Assembly: GCA_016722025.1 (NCBI GenBank)
Contig: JADKGZ010000002.1
Coordinates: 186,001 to 250,000 of the forward strand
Reading direction: 5' to 3'
From: Acidimicrobiaceae bacterium
GTDB taxonomy: Bacteria; Actinomycetota; Acidimicrobiia; Acidimicrobiales; Ilumatobacteraceae
DNA: 64,000 nucleotides
Of the stretch, positions 53,999-63,284 are shown piece by piece. Both the position numbers and the translations under genes were made by a program. Below the pieces are notes generated by a model. That model was not told the DNA's origin and did no database searches. It was given only the letters and a program-made list of their open reading frames with translations. The first letter of the stretch is position 1, and each line of letters begins with the position of its first letter.

Positions 53999-54998
53999 TC
54001 AGCGCTGACCACCGATCCACGCATCGGCGCGCACCCATTGTTCGTCGAGCCATGCGATGCGTTCGGCATCGCCCGCCGGGATCTCGTCGCGGGAAGTCGC
54101 CACGCGGCGACTTCGATCGGGTCGCGAAGAGGGACGGCCTTGGCGAGGTCGGCGAACGACGCGAACTGGTCGAGTCCGCGGTGGGAGATGACGACGACAT
54201 CCGCGGCGATGCTGTCGAGGAGCGCGAGCACACCACCGGGACGCGGCGGCAGGACATGTCCGAGTGAAGCCAGTCGCGCCGCACGTTCGGGGTTCTCGGC
54301 TGCAAGTCGCGCTGCAGCGCGTTCGAGTCGGTCCGGGCGGAACAGGCGGCCTTCGGGGAAGATGACGACAGCGGTGGTCGAGTCGACGCTCTCGCCGATC
54401 CCGCGGATCCTCGCGATCGCTTCTGGGCCGTTGTCGCGTGGGATGAACACTGAGCCCGTTCTCGCATAGATGAGGTCGAAGCCGGGGTCGGCGAGCAGCT
54501 CGGCCATGATCACCCCGCGGGTGCGGTAGCCGAGGCGTTGGTAGAGCAACGAGGGCAGCGAAGCGTCGACGATGTTGACGTGGCGGCACAGCACGACGAC
54601 CGGGCCGGGAGTGAGCGCCACCATCGAGGCCGCATCGATCTCGAGGTGGAGGCCGAGGAGTCGTTCGGCGCGCGGGCCAGGACAGCGATCGACCAGTGCT
54701 GCAGCCGTTCGTGACGGGCGATCGACGTCGGCGTGTCGAGGCGGGTACCGAAGCCAGCCATGACCCAGTAGACGGGTGCGAGCACGATCTCGACGCTGTC
54801 GTTGATCCCGTACTGGAGCAGGAACAGCGCCACTCGGACCCTGGGGAAACGGACACGTCGCTTGGCGAGGTCGACGACGGCCGCCACCGTGATGATCGCC
54901 GGGCTGGCAAGCACGCCGACGACCGTGACGCCCAGCATCAGTGGGATCGTGCGAGCGCGGCGCTTCCACCGTGACGCCGCCGGCTCAGCACTGATCAC
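53999..54998 (-). CDS. PlsC-like acyltransferase, two frameshifts
   Basis: A 1-acylglycerol-3-phosphate acyltransferase-like membrane protein of about 333 residues. The first part (MLGVTVVGVLASPAIITVAA and a span) is in one frame, the catalytic core in a second, and the end (IAWLDEQWVRADAW) in a third. The core has VVVLCRHVNIVDASL, an H-x4-D-like motif with Asn, and AVVIFPEGRLFRP. One-base shifts near 54667-54672 and 54089-54093 would restore one protein. GTG start overlapping the anti-sigma stop. Confidence 0.75.
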
Positions 54999-55279
54999 GT
55001 CGGCTTGTCGCCGGTGGCAAGGTCCGCGGCGAGTGCCTGGAGTCGTTGCAACGGCTCGGCAGGCATGGGGGTGGAGGTTTCGGCGAGTGCCGACTTGAGG
55101 CGCCGGTAGTCCTCCGCGGTGAGTCCGCAGCGGCGGCAGGCGTGAAGGTGACTGGCCACCTTCGCAGCGCTCGCTGGGTCGAGCCCGTCGTCGAGGTAGG
55201 TCTGGATCTGTCGGCCGATCTCGATGCAGCGGGCGCCGCCTTTGCGTCGGAACATGTCAAGCATGGCGTGTGGTGTCAT
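54995..55279 (-). CDS. Zinc-finger anti-sigma factor
   Basis: A 94-residue protein with the ZAS motif: an upstream Cys/Glu region (GGARCIEIGRQIQ) and HLHACRRCG (HxxxCxxC). It binds and inhibits the adjacent ECF sigma factor and responds through zinc or thiol chemistry. No membrane span. Overlaps both neighbours. Confidence 0.85.
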   Translation of the reverse strand: MTPHAMLDMFRRKGGARCIEIGRQIQTYLDDGLDPASAAKVASHLHACRRCGLTAEDYRRLKSALAETSTPMPAEPLQRLQALAADLATGDKPT

Positions 55280-55851
55280 CGAGTTTCGCTCCGGAAGTCG
55301 GGGTGGTGTGAGAGGTGGGCGCGCATGCGGTGGCGGGCTCGGTGGAGGCGACTCATCACGGTGCCCGCCGGGATGCCGAGCGCCGCGGCGGCCTCGTCGT
55401 ACGTGAGCCCGTCGACGTCGACGAGTTGGACGACCTGAAGATGACGTGGGGAGAGTCGCCCGAGTGCATCGGCGATCCAGGGTGCCGGCGCCCGGGTAGC
55501 GGCGACGTCCTCAGCGCTCGGTGACGGTGCATTGCGCCGGTCGGCAACGCCCTCGAGATCGGTGGCGTCGTGAAGGAGACCGGGTCGCTGGCGGCGGTTC
55601 CGGTTGATGTTGGCGTTGCGCATGATGGTCAGCAACCACGCCCGCGGGTAGGCGCCATCAAAGCCATCGAGCGCTTTGAAGGCACGGATCAGAGTGTCCT
55701 GGACGAGATCCTCTGCGTCATGAGTGTTTCGGCACAGCGAGCCGGCCACCCGGAGCAGCACCGGCAGGTGGGGGCCGACGAACGTGCCGAACGACCCCGC
55801 CGTCGGGGCTGGGGTTGGGTTCGTGGCGCTGGTCTGTGACTCGTCGGCCAT
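55276..55851 (-). CDS. ECF sigma factor (SigR/RpoE-like)
   Basis: A 191-residue sigma factor. Region 2 is DAEDLVQDTLIRAFKALDGF with AWLLTIMRNANINRNR; region 4 is LSPRHLQVVQLVDVDGLTYDEAAAALGIPAGTVMSRLHRAR. Paired with a soluble zinc anti-sigma, as in redox-sensing SigR systems. The ATG at 55851 is chosen, but a TTG at 55860 lies closer to AAGGAGG. Confidence 0.87.
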   Translation of the reverse strand: MADESQTSATNPTPAPTAGSFGTFVGPHLPVLLRVAGSLCRNTHDAEDLVQDTLIRAFKALDGFDGAYPRAWLLTIMRNANINRNRRQRPGLLHDATDLEGVADRRNAPSPSAEDVAATRAPAPWIADALGRLSPRHLQVVQLVDVDGLTYDEAAAALGIPAGTVMSRLHRARHRMRAHLSHHPDFRSETR

Positions 55852-56004
55852 TGCGTCCAAGTCCCTCCTTCGAGGCAGAGACCCGGGCAACGGCGAAATC
55901 CTTCCATCTGATTTTCGAATGCATCCCCATGGAAGGGTCGCCGGGGCAGGCGGGTTCCGGTGCGGTTCGTCCACGGTGGGCGGATCCAGCGAAGGGACTC
56001 ATCC

Positions 56005-56589
56005 ATGTCGACGTCGACCACAGCCCAACCCGTCAAGGCGATCATGCTCCGAGGGGGCGTGACGGGGATGATCGCCGGAGTAGCGATGGCGATGTTCGCC
56101 ATGGTTGCCTCGGTGACCTACCAGCATCACGGGTTCTTCACCCCGCTGTTCCACATCTCGGCCCTGTTCGGATCACCGGATTCACTGATGCGCTCGGGCA
56201 TGGAGGCGATGGCGGGGAACAAGTTCTGGTTCTCCGCCGGTCCCGCCGTGCTCGGTCTGATGATCCACATGATGACCGGCGCGATGTTCGGCATCGGGTT
56301 CGCGTTCCTCGCCCGTCGCCTCCCCAGGACACTCCTCATCCCCGCCGGCGCCGTCTACGGCCTCGCGGTGTTCGTCGTGTCCGCCTTCGTCGGTCTGCCG
56401 GTGGCCGCGAAGATCACGGGCCCCGGGGACGTCATCTCGGACATGGCCAGCATGGTCGGCTGGGCCACCTTCGCCGTCGAGCACATGATGTTCGGCCTCG
56501 TGCTCGGCGCCATCGCATGGCGGACCGCGCCGGCAGACTCGCCCGCCGCGGAAGTTCGAGGCGCCCGATCGGCGATGCTGTCGCGATGA
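56005..56589 (+). CDS. Hypothetical four-span membrane protein
   Basis: A 194-residue protein: GMIAGVAMAMFAMVASV, a His-containing loop (YQHHGFF), LGLMIHMMTGAMFGIGFAFL, and later spans. Met- and His-rich spans may bind metal, but that is a guess. No family recognised. It is divergent from the sigma gene, which may control it. AAGGGA upstream of the ATG. Confidence 0.65.
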   Translation: MSTSTTAQPVKAIMLRGGVTGMIAGVAMAMFAMVASVTYQHHGFFTPLFHISALFGSPDSLMRSGMEAMAGNKFWFSAGPAVLGLMIHMMTGAMFGIGFAFLARRLPRTLLIPAGAVYGLAVFVVSAFVGLPVAAKITGPGDVISDMASMVGWATFAVEHMMFGLVLGAIAWRTAPADSPAAEVRGARSAMLSR

Positions 56590-56999
56590 GCTCTCGCGAC
56601 GCGGCACCGACCCAGCGGATCGTGCGTCTCGTTGGCGTCTACGACGCCGACAGCACCTTGCGCGGTGAGCTCTCCTACTGGGTCGGTGCCCGCCTCGGTC
56701 GGCGGCACTGCTCGCTGTGCGAGATCACCCACGGCTCCGTCCGTCAGCGACCCGAGTGGAAGACGTGTCAGGAGGGACTTCCGGTCCCGTTCGACACGTA
56801 CCACCGCAACGACCAGCCCGACTCGATCCGCGCCGCGTCCGGCGCTGATGCACCGGTCGTTGTCGCCGTGACCGACTCCGGGCACGTGCTGCTCCTTGCT
56901 GCCAAGGATCTCGACGCGTGCGATGGTTCGATCGATCGGCTCGTCGAAGCGATCGAGGAATCCGCCGCACGCCTCGGGCTGACATGGGCGCCAGCCTGA
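56586..56999 (+). CDS. Hypothetical protein with CxxC-H site
   Basis: A 137-residue protein: RLVGVYDADSTLRGELSYWV, then HCSLCEITHG, a possible metal or redox site. Overlaps both neighbours, so it is one of three coupled unknown genes. Confidence 0.7.
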   Translation: MSSRDAAPTQRIVRLVGVYDADSTLRGELSYWVGARLGRRHCSLCEITHGSVRQRPEWKTCQEGLPVPFDTYHRNDQPDSIRAASGADAPVVVAVTDSGHVLLLAAKDLDACDGSIDRLVEAIEESAARLGLTWAPA

Positions 57000-57302
57000 A
57001 CACCGCCCAACGCGACCGGTTCGACCGGTTCTTCGACGGGCACTACGAGGCGATGGTCGCCGAGATCGCCGACAGCGACATCCGACCGGGTCGCCGTCGT
57101 CTTCGACCTTGCTCCAGAACCGGTAGGCGGACGCGACGAGTTCGTCCTGCGCCTCGTGCTCGACAACCGCACGCAGGTTGACGACGTCACCGACGAACTG
57201 GTCACCAAACGACAGCGCCGACCAGTCACCCAAGCGGTCTTGCTCGACCAACTCGCCGTCGCCCTACCCCGTGCCATTGCCAGGTTGCGGTCCACCGATT
57301 GA
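56984..57302 (+). CDS. Hypothetical small protein, one frameshift
   Basis: Begins MGASLNTAQRDRFDRFFDG in one frame; the other frame continues VAVVFDLAPEPVGGRDEFVL to a stop at 57302. One extra base near 57086-57091 explains it, and the corrected length is 105 residues. Family not recognised. Confidence 0.55.
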
Positions 57303-57398
57303 CGCTCGACGGTCCACCGGTGACCGCTCTGTGGCGGGTGCGTACGATTGCTCCCGCATTGGACCGATAGGTCACGCACCTGAACAAGGGAGATCGCA

Positions 57399-58082
57399 GT
57401 GAGCGGCACGAACGATGAGTCGAAGCAGGTTGTCCCGGTCGAGCCGAACTCGGTCATGGCCGTCAACCTCTTGTTGGAGCCCGACGCCGCGATGATCGAG
57501 CGCTCCAAGGAGAACAACGCCCGACTCCTCGCCGTCGTCCCGCAGGGGTTCGCGTTGGATGAAACGCATCATCCGCACATCACGCTGCTGCAGCGCTTCG
57601 TTCGCACAGCGGACCTCGACAATGTCTATGCAGCCGCCGGGACGGTGTTCGCCGGCACCGAGGTGAACCGCGCGCAGCTGGAGGCATATCGGTACTACTA
57701 CATCCCCAGCGGTGCGGTCGGGCTCGCAGGCATCGTCGCCAAGCCGCACCCTGTGCTGAGCGAGGTCCAGCGGCAACTGATCGATGCCGTCGCTCCGTTC
57801 ACGGTGGCGACCGGGCTCTCCGATGCGTTCGCCACAACACCTGACGATCCGGTCATCGACCCGATGCTCATCGAGTACGTCTCGACGTTCGTGCCGGCAT
57901 CGACCGGCGAGCAGTTCAGTGCGCACGTGACCACCGGTATCGCACCGCGTGACTACCTCGACACGATGCTCGCTGAACCGTTCGAGTCGTTCACCTTCCG
58001 TCCTGCGGGTGCCGCTGTCTATCAACTGGGTCAGTTCGGCACTGCTGCGAAGAAGCTCCACGAGTGGGGCTCGCCTCACTGA
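57399..58082 (+). CDS. 2H phosphoesterase (2'-5' RNA ligase-like)
   Basis: A 227-residue protein with the two HxT motifs of the 2H superfamily, HPHITLLQRF and AHVTTGIA. Members cleave or form 2'-5' bonds or cyclic phosphates. GTG start with AAGGGAGA upstream. The substrate is unknown and it stands alone. Confidence 0.75.
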   Translation: MSGTNDESKQVVPVEPNSVMAVNLLLEPDAAMIERSKENNARLLAVVPQGFALDETHHPHITLLQRFVRTADLDNVYAAAGTVFAGTEVNRAQLEAYRYYYIPSGAVGLAGIVAKPHPVLSEVQRQLIDAVAPFTVATGLSDAFATTPDDPVIDPMLIEYVSTFVPASTGEQFSAHVTTGIAPRDYLDTMLAEPFESFTFRPAGAAVYQLGQFGTAAKKLHEWGSPH

Positions 58083-58212
58083 GGCGGCGGGCCGCACCAA
58101 TGGGATTACCTGATATGCACCATTGGTAGCGTTCATGGCGTTCTACCTGTAGTGCCGGAGTCGTTCATCGAGTCGTACCGGCCGGGTCAGTCCATCGCCT
58201 AGGGTCGGTGGC

Positions 58213-59063
58213 GTGTCGAATCGACTTGCGGTCGTGACAGGTGCGAGCCGTGGGATCGGGCGGGCGCTGACCCAACGATTGCCCTCGACGGGTATGACCG
58301 TGGTAGCGATTGGCCGCACGTCATCCGACCTCGAGCAGCTGGCGCAGGAATCGGGTGCCTACCCCTTCGTACTGGACGTGCGAGACCCGGCCGCCGTCGA
58401 GGATGCGTTCGGCCGGATCACAGTCGAGCACGGGGCGCCAGACCTGCTCGTCAACAATGCAGGGATCTCCGGGGAAGTGGACTCACCTGGGACTTGGCGA
58501 CTGATGCGTGGTGGCAAGTGCTGGAGATCAATGTGCGGGGCACCTACTTGTGCAGTCGGGCAGTGCTCCCGGCGATGCTGGAGCGCGGAAGCGGTCGCAT
58601 CATCAACCTCTCCTCGGGAGCGGCGACCTTCCCTGTCGGCCTCGACAACGATGGCACTCTCACCTCCGCCTACATGGCGAGCAAGGCGGCGGTAAACCGG
58701 TTCACCGAGGCGCTCGCTGGGGAGTGCTTCGCCGCAGGTGTTCGAGTGTTCGCGATGTCGCCGGGCATGGTGAAGACGGACATGACTGCCGAGGTCTTCG
58801 CCGACCTGTGGGACGACGACGACACCTGGACGCCGATCGAGACGTCGTTGGACCTCATCACCGACCTCGACTCGGGCATACTCGATCAGCTGTCAGGACG
58901 CTACTTCCGGGCCGCCGTCGACGACTGGCGATCCCTTGCCAGCAGAGCCGACGAGGTCATCGCGCTCGACACGAATGTCCTGCGGCTCGCAGAGCTCCTG
59001 ACCAGCCGCGCACCCCACGTCCGGATAGCCGACGATCGACTGCTCCGCCGTCGACCGCGCTGA
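58213..59063 (+). CDS. Short-chain dehydrogenase/reductase, one frameshift
   Basis: A classical SDR of about 283 residues: VVTGASRGIGRAL is the NAD(P) site, LLVNNAGISG the structural motif, INLSSG the Ser, and YMASKAA the Tyr/Lys pair. The frame changes near 58489-58491, where one missing base would join VDSPG to DLATDAWWQVLEINVRG. Coding on both sides. Confidence 0.8.
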
Positions 59064-59090
59064 GGTTGTGCAACGAGCCACTGCACAACC
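59064..59090. repeat. Hairpin repeat copy 2
   Basis: GGTTGTGCA-N9-TGCACAACC, followed by GACCGTGCGTC, matches the hairpin at 51367-51393. It lies just after the SDR stop and could also act as its terminator. Confidence 0.55.
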
Positions 59091-59285
59091 ATCGACAAGA
59101 CCGTGCGTCGCCATTTCAACCAGCGTCCGGGAGCCCCACCCAACCTGCTCTGGCACTCCCGAGTCCGGCGAGGTCCCGGGCCAGGCGCCCACTGTCCTCG
59201 GTTGTCCATCCGAAAAGATGGACAACTCACCCGCCCGACCAGTACTTGCACACCACAAGCACCACCACCTACCAGGTGTTTTGAG

Positions 59286-59453
59286 CGCCCCCGGTAGGAA
59301 TCGAACCTACGACCTGCGGTTTAGGAATGCGGTCGAGTGGGTCTCAGCGAGTCACCTCGAATCGCATCTGACCTGCTCAGCTTCTGTCTTCTCCTCGTCT
59401 GGTCTCGTTGAACATCATGCAGTAGCGCGCAGTGGATGGACAAGTGGATGGAC
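59286..59453 (-). repeat. Attachment-site-like repeat R3 with tRNA-Arg(CCU) 3' half
   Basis: Acceptor strand plus discriminator at 59286-59293, T-arm GTAGG-TTCGATT-CCTAC, anticodon loop TTCCTAA, then the same 130-base arm as R1 with about ten mismatches, ending in the tandem GTCCATCCAC pair (59432-59453 on plus). The T-stem differs from R1 by compensated pairs, so it is from a different tRNA-Arg copy or lineage. It lies in a 617-base gene-free stretch (59064-59680). Confidence 0.7.
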
Positions 59454-59680
59454 AACTTTCGACCCGTGCGACCGCTCGCCCCCGTTACTCCAGCGAGATC
59501 TCAGAACGGGGCGTGACGCTGCGTCTCGTAACCCAGGCCCCACTGCCTGACCGGCTGCAAGCGGATGTTGGAGCGGCACGAAGCGGACCCATGCACACCG
59601 CGAGTTCCGTGCAGCCCTGATGTCTTGTATTGCTGGTCGGTGGGCGGGCAAATGCAAGCGGTTCGGCTGTGGTGACCGCG

Positions 59681-60721
59681 TCACCCGAATGGGGCCGTGC
59701 CCCAATCGGCCTGGTGCTCGTCGTTTTGGGAGATCCAATGCTGGTCGCCGCCGTCCGGGGCGATCGTTTGCAGTCCGGTGACGAACTCGCCGGCTGGGGT
59801 GAGTTCGAGGTGGCTGAAAATGATCGTCGTACCGTCGGGTGACCAGGTGGGGTTGTAGCTCTGCTCGAGGCGGAGGGTTTCCAGCTTGCGGACGCCCGTC
59901 GTGCCGTGGTCGCGGGTCAGTGGCCGAAGGTTCGAGCCATCGGCGTTCATGATCATCAGTCGGTTGGTGTGGCCGAGGTGCTCGACGAACGTGCCGATCA
60001 CGATGCGGGTTCCGTCAGGTGACCAGTCACCTTCGGCGGCCTGGATGCCCCATGGGGTGAGTCGGCGGAGACCGGTTCCGTCGGTGTTGATCGTGAACAG
60101 TGCGAGGTTGATGCCCTTCAGCGCCGAGCCGCCTTGCACGAACGTGCCGGTGGCTTGGGTGAACAGCAGCTTGCGGCCGTCGGGGGAGAATCGGGCGCTG
60201 CCTTGGTCGATGAGATCCGACGAGATCGTGGTGAGACGTCGCTGGCCGGTGCCGTCGGGGTGCACGACGAACAGACCGAGCGATGTGGGCCAGTCCCCGG
60301 CATCGGAGTGGAAGGCGATGAGATTGCCGTCGGGTGACCAGGTTGGTTCACTGCTCCATCCGATCGACGCGGACACTTGGGTGACTCCGGTCCCATCGGC
60401 GTTCATCACGAAGATGTCGTTGATCGCACCGGTACCGGAGATGTCGCTGCGAGTGCTGGCGAACGCCAACCTGCGACCGTCGGGCGACCACACCGGAAAG
60501 GCGTTGTCGTACGGGCCATCGGTGATCTGATCGACGGCTGTCATGTCGGGGTTGGCGGTCCAGATCTGCCAATGACCTTCGTCGTCGTGGCGCATGAAGG
60601 CGATGCGTCCGTTGGTTCCCGGCGGGGTCGCCGATGTCACGGAGGCCGGGACGAGGCAGGCGGTGAAGATGAGGAGGACGAGCGCCCAGCGGGTGGGCAT
60701 CGAGCGAGTGAGCTGTTGCAT
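59681..60721 (-). CDS. Secreted TolB-like PD40 beta-propeller
   Basis: A 346-residue protein with a signal peptide (RWALVLLIFTACLVPASVTSA) and six or so PD40 repeats (VWSPDGRRLAFAS, TWSPDGNLIAFHS, RFSPDGRKLLFTQ, DWSPDGTRIVIG). TolB-like propellers bind partners; here probably extracytoplasmic. AAGGAG six bases before the ATG. Confidence 0.85.
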   Translation of the reverse strand: MQQLTRSMPTRWALVLLIFTACLVPASVTSATPPGTNGRIAFMRHDDEGHWQIWTANPDMTAVDQITDGPYDNAFPVWSPDGRRLAFASTRSDISGTGAINDIFVMNADGTGVTQVSASIGWSSEPTWSPDGNLIAFHSDAGDWPTSLGLFVVHPDGTGQRRLTTISSDLIDQGSARFSPDGRKLLFTQATGTFVQGGSALKGINLALFTINTDGTGLRRLTPWGIQAAEGDWSPDGTRIVIGTFVEHLGHTNRLMIMNADGSNLRPLTRDHGTTGVRKLETLRLEQSYNPTWSPDGTTIIFSHLELTPAGEFVTGLQTIAPDGGDQHWISQNDEHQADWGTAPFG

Positions 60722-60760
60722 GTTGTCTCCTTGCCGTGTGTCGTTTGTTGGGTGCCGTCG

Positions 60761-61966
60761 TCAGGTGGTCGGCCAGGTAGGGGCGAACACGAATGACTCG
60801 ACGATCGGCATTGCCACCTCGGCCAGCGCGTCGAACCCGGGATGGCCGCCGTCGTCGAGGGCGATCGAGACTGTGCGTCCGGGAAGCACATCGATCAGGA
60901 TGAACCGCATGTGCTGGCCGGGCGAGACCCCGTAGTTGAACGGATCGGGATTCGACGTTCGGGAGACGATCAGGATGACGCCCCAGTCGCACACGGACGC
61001 TCCTTCGGCGATTTCAACGTCGACGACCTCCGCGGGGAGGCCTCCGATCGTCATCGTCGAGCGCGTCGCTTCGAGCGTCGGGAGAGCGACCATCCAGGCG
61101 GCGATGTTCGCCGCTCCGAGCCCCACGTTCGGATCGGGTTGATCGGTCGGCCCGCTGCTGCAGTCGTCGGAGTCGGGAGCGGCGGCGGCGACGTCTGCCC
61201 ACGACCGCAAGCCCCAGGCTGGCTCGGGGTCCCCGTCGATGCTCTTCGCGTAGTCGTCCGCACTTCCCAAGAACAGCGCTGCCTGCGAGTCGTAGGTCAC
61301 GGCCCAACCATCCGGCAGGGTGAAGGTGGCCTGGCCGTAGGTGAACTCGCCGTACGGGTTCCAGCGGTTCGTCGAGTAGGTGCCAGCCTCGACGATGCCG
61401 AGGCAGTTGCGACCCTCCAGCTTGCATGCCGTGTGGGTCCATTGCCCCTCGAGCGCTGCCTGGCGCGCTGCGCACTCGTCGTCGTCGGCGGTGAGCGTCA
61501 GCGTCGTTGCCTGCGGTGACAAGCTCCATCGGTAGCTGCCGACGGCGCCGTCGACGCAGTCCAGCACATCGCCGACGAGCGTCATCTCGATTGTGTCGGC
61601 GTCGGTGGCGACCAGATCCGAGTCGAAGGCCTTCGGGTTGTCTGCGATGCCGGTCTCGTAGACGACGAACCCATCGGAGATCTCGACGAACGCGGCTGCG
61701 GTCCCGGTGCCCAGGTTGCCGACCGCTCGAGGTGGGCCGACCCATCGGTCGACGAGCACCTCGGGAACTCCTCCCGATTCGGTGCTGACCGCGGTGGTCG
61801 CGACGCTGGTGGCTGCCGTTGTGGTTGCCGGCTCCGTCGACTCGACCGGTGCCACCTCGGTGCGGTCCGTCGCCGGGGCGGACGTGTCCGCATCGCTTCC
61901 GCATGCCCCGAGCATTCCGCTGAGCACAATCGCGATGATCACGATTCGGTGACGCCTGTTGGCCAT
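60761..61966 (-). CDS. Lipoprotein with a META-like/HslJ-like exodomain
   Basis: A 401-residue protein with a lipobox (VLSGMLGACGSD), a Thr/Glu-rich linker and a domain containing YRWSLSPQATTLTLTADDDE, ALEGQWTHTACK, CLGIVEAGTYSTN. The same block occurs in the protein at 62022-63284. Probably attached to the membrane outside the cell. AGAGGGGAA before the ATG. Function unknown. Confidence 0.7.
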   Translation of the reverse strand: MANRRHRIVIIAIVLSGMLGACGSDADTSAPATDRTEVAPVESTEPATTTAATSVATTAVSTESGGVPEVLVDRWVGPPRAVGNLGTGTAAAFVEISDGFVVYETGIADNPKAFDSDLVATDADTIEMTLVGDVLDCVDGAVGSYRWSLSPQATTLTLTADDDECAARQAALEGQWTHTACKLEGRNCLGIVEAGTYSTNRWNPYGEFTYGQATFTLPDGWAVTYDSQAALFLGSADDYAKSIDGDPEPAWGLRSWADVAAAAPDSDDCSSGPTDQPDPNVGLGAANIAAWMVALPTLEATRSTMTIGGLPAEVVDVEIAEGASVCDWGVILIVSRTSNPDPFNYGVSPGQHMRFILIDVLPGRTVSIALDDGGHPGFDALAEVAMPIVESFVFAPTWPTT

Positions 61967-62021
61967 GTCGTTCCCCTCTGCATTCGGTTGTGACAGCAGA
62001 CGCCATGAGCGGCGAAAACGC

Positions 62022-63284
62022 TCAGAGAGTGTCCGAGAGAACCATGGAGTCGATGACAGCAGCCGCCTCATCGAGCAGCGTGGCGTACGCTGCCGGGGAG
62101 CGATCGCTCGCGACCACCAGTGCCAGAGTGCGGTTGTCCGCAAGGTCGACGAGGACGATGCGCATCTGCTGGCCGCTGTTGATCGTCGCTGACCAGGAGA
62201 TCAATGCCCCCGGCTTGGATGCAAGCACCGACGCCCCGCCATCGCAGATCAGTTCGTTCGCCGTGATCTCGATCGTCCGAGCCTCGAAGCCACCAACCTC
62301 AGTGACCGCAGTGGTCGCCACGAGCCCCGGGGTCGACGCCACCGCGTCGACGATCACATCCATACCGCCTGTCCCCGACGGCGTCGCTGGGCAGTCCGTC
62401 GTGGTGGCAGCCGCATCAGCGAACAGGTACACCCCATGGATGCCCGTCTCGTCTCCATCGGGTGGCAGCAGCGTGAGCCTGTCCTTGTCGTCGAGCGTGG
62501 ATGTCCAGCCGTCAGGGACGGTGTAGATCACTTGGCCGTAGTCGTCGCTGTCGAAGGGATCGAAGTTCACCGACGCGTAGGTCCCGGCCTCGAGGAACCC
62601 GAGACAGTCGTCACCCCGCGTTGGGCAGTCGGTGTGCGTCCACGTTCCGGCAAGGGCAGCCGCCCGGTCCGGACACTCGTCGTCGATCGCCTCGAGCGTC
62701 AAGGTCGTCGCCTGCGGGGAGAGGGTCCAGCGGTAGTCCCCGGTTGCGCCAGCGACGCACCGCCCTACCTGGCCGGTCAGCCTCAACTCCAGCTCGCCAG
62801 GCCTCGCGACCGTGACATCCGAGGTGAAGTCGTTGACGATGCCGCCCGAGAGATGCTCCAGGGTGACCCGATCCGCAGCGAACACAACGAACGCCGGCGC
62901 GGAGGGGTTCGGGGTGTTCACTGAAGGCGGCGTGGCCCCGACCCAGCGGTCGAGCAGTTCAGTGGGCAGCCCGGTCGGGGCGACCGTTGGGTTCGGCGCG
63001 ACCGAGGTAGAGGGCGGAGTCGTCGCAGAAGGCGGAGTGTCACGACGAGCAATGGTCGTCAGCCCGACGATCAAGACGACTGCGGCAGCCGCAGCGCCAA
63101 CGAAGGCGGGCCACCTCCGACGCCGGTGAAGCGGCCGAGCCACAACCTCGACCGCGAGCTCGGCCTGCACGCCGTTGCTGGGTGACATCGCTCGCGCCTG
63201 CAGCAAGTGGGCAATGTCACCTCGATACTTCGGTTCGTCGGGCGGACCAGCGCGAAGCGCCGCTTCAAGTTGTCGATCATCCAT
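62022..63284 (-). CDS. Single-span membrane protein paired with ECF sigma (possible anti-sigma)
   Basis: A 420-residue protein: a cytoplasmic N-terminus of about 75 residues (DDRQLEAALRAGPPDEPKY), one span (FVGAAAAAVVLIVGLTTIA), a Pro/Thr linker and an exodomain sharing YRWTLSPQATTLTLEAIDDE and ALAGTWTHTDC with the lipoprotein at 60761-61966. It overlaps the sigma gene stop (TGATG), the usual place of an anti-sigma, but lacks the zinc-finger motif. Confidence 0.7.
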   Translation of the reverse strand: MDDRQLEAALRAGPPDEPKYRGDIAHLLQARAMSPSNGVQAELAVEVVARPLHRRRRWPAFVGAAAAAVVLIVGLTTIARRDTPPSATTPPSTSVAPNPTVAPTGLPTELLDRWVGATPPSVNTPNPSAPAFVVFAADRVTLEHLSGGIVNDFTSDVTVARPGELELRLTGQVGRCVAGATGDYRWTLSPQATTLTLEAIDDECPDRAAALAGTWTHTDCPTRGDDCLGFLEAGTYASVNFDPFDSDDYGQVIYTVPDGWTSTLDDKDRLTLLPPDGDETGIHGVYLFADAAATTTDCPATPSGTGGMDVIVDAVASTPGLVATTAVTEVGGFEARTIEITANELICDGGASVLASKPGALISWSATINSGQQMRIVLVDLADNRTLALVVASDRSPAAYATLLDEAAAVIDSMVLSDTL

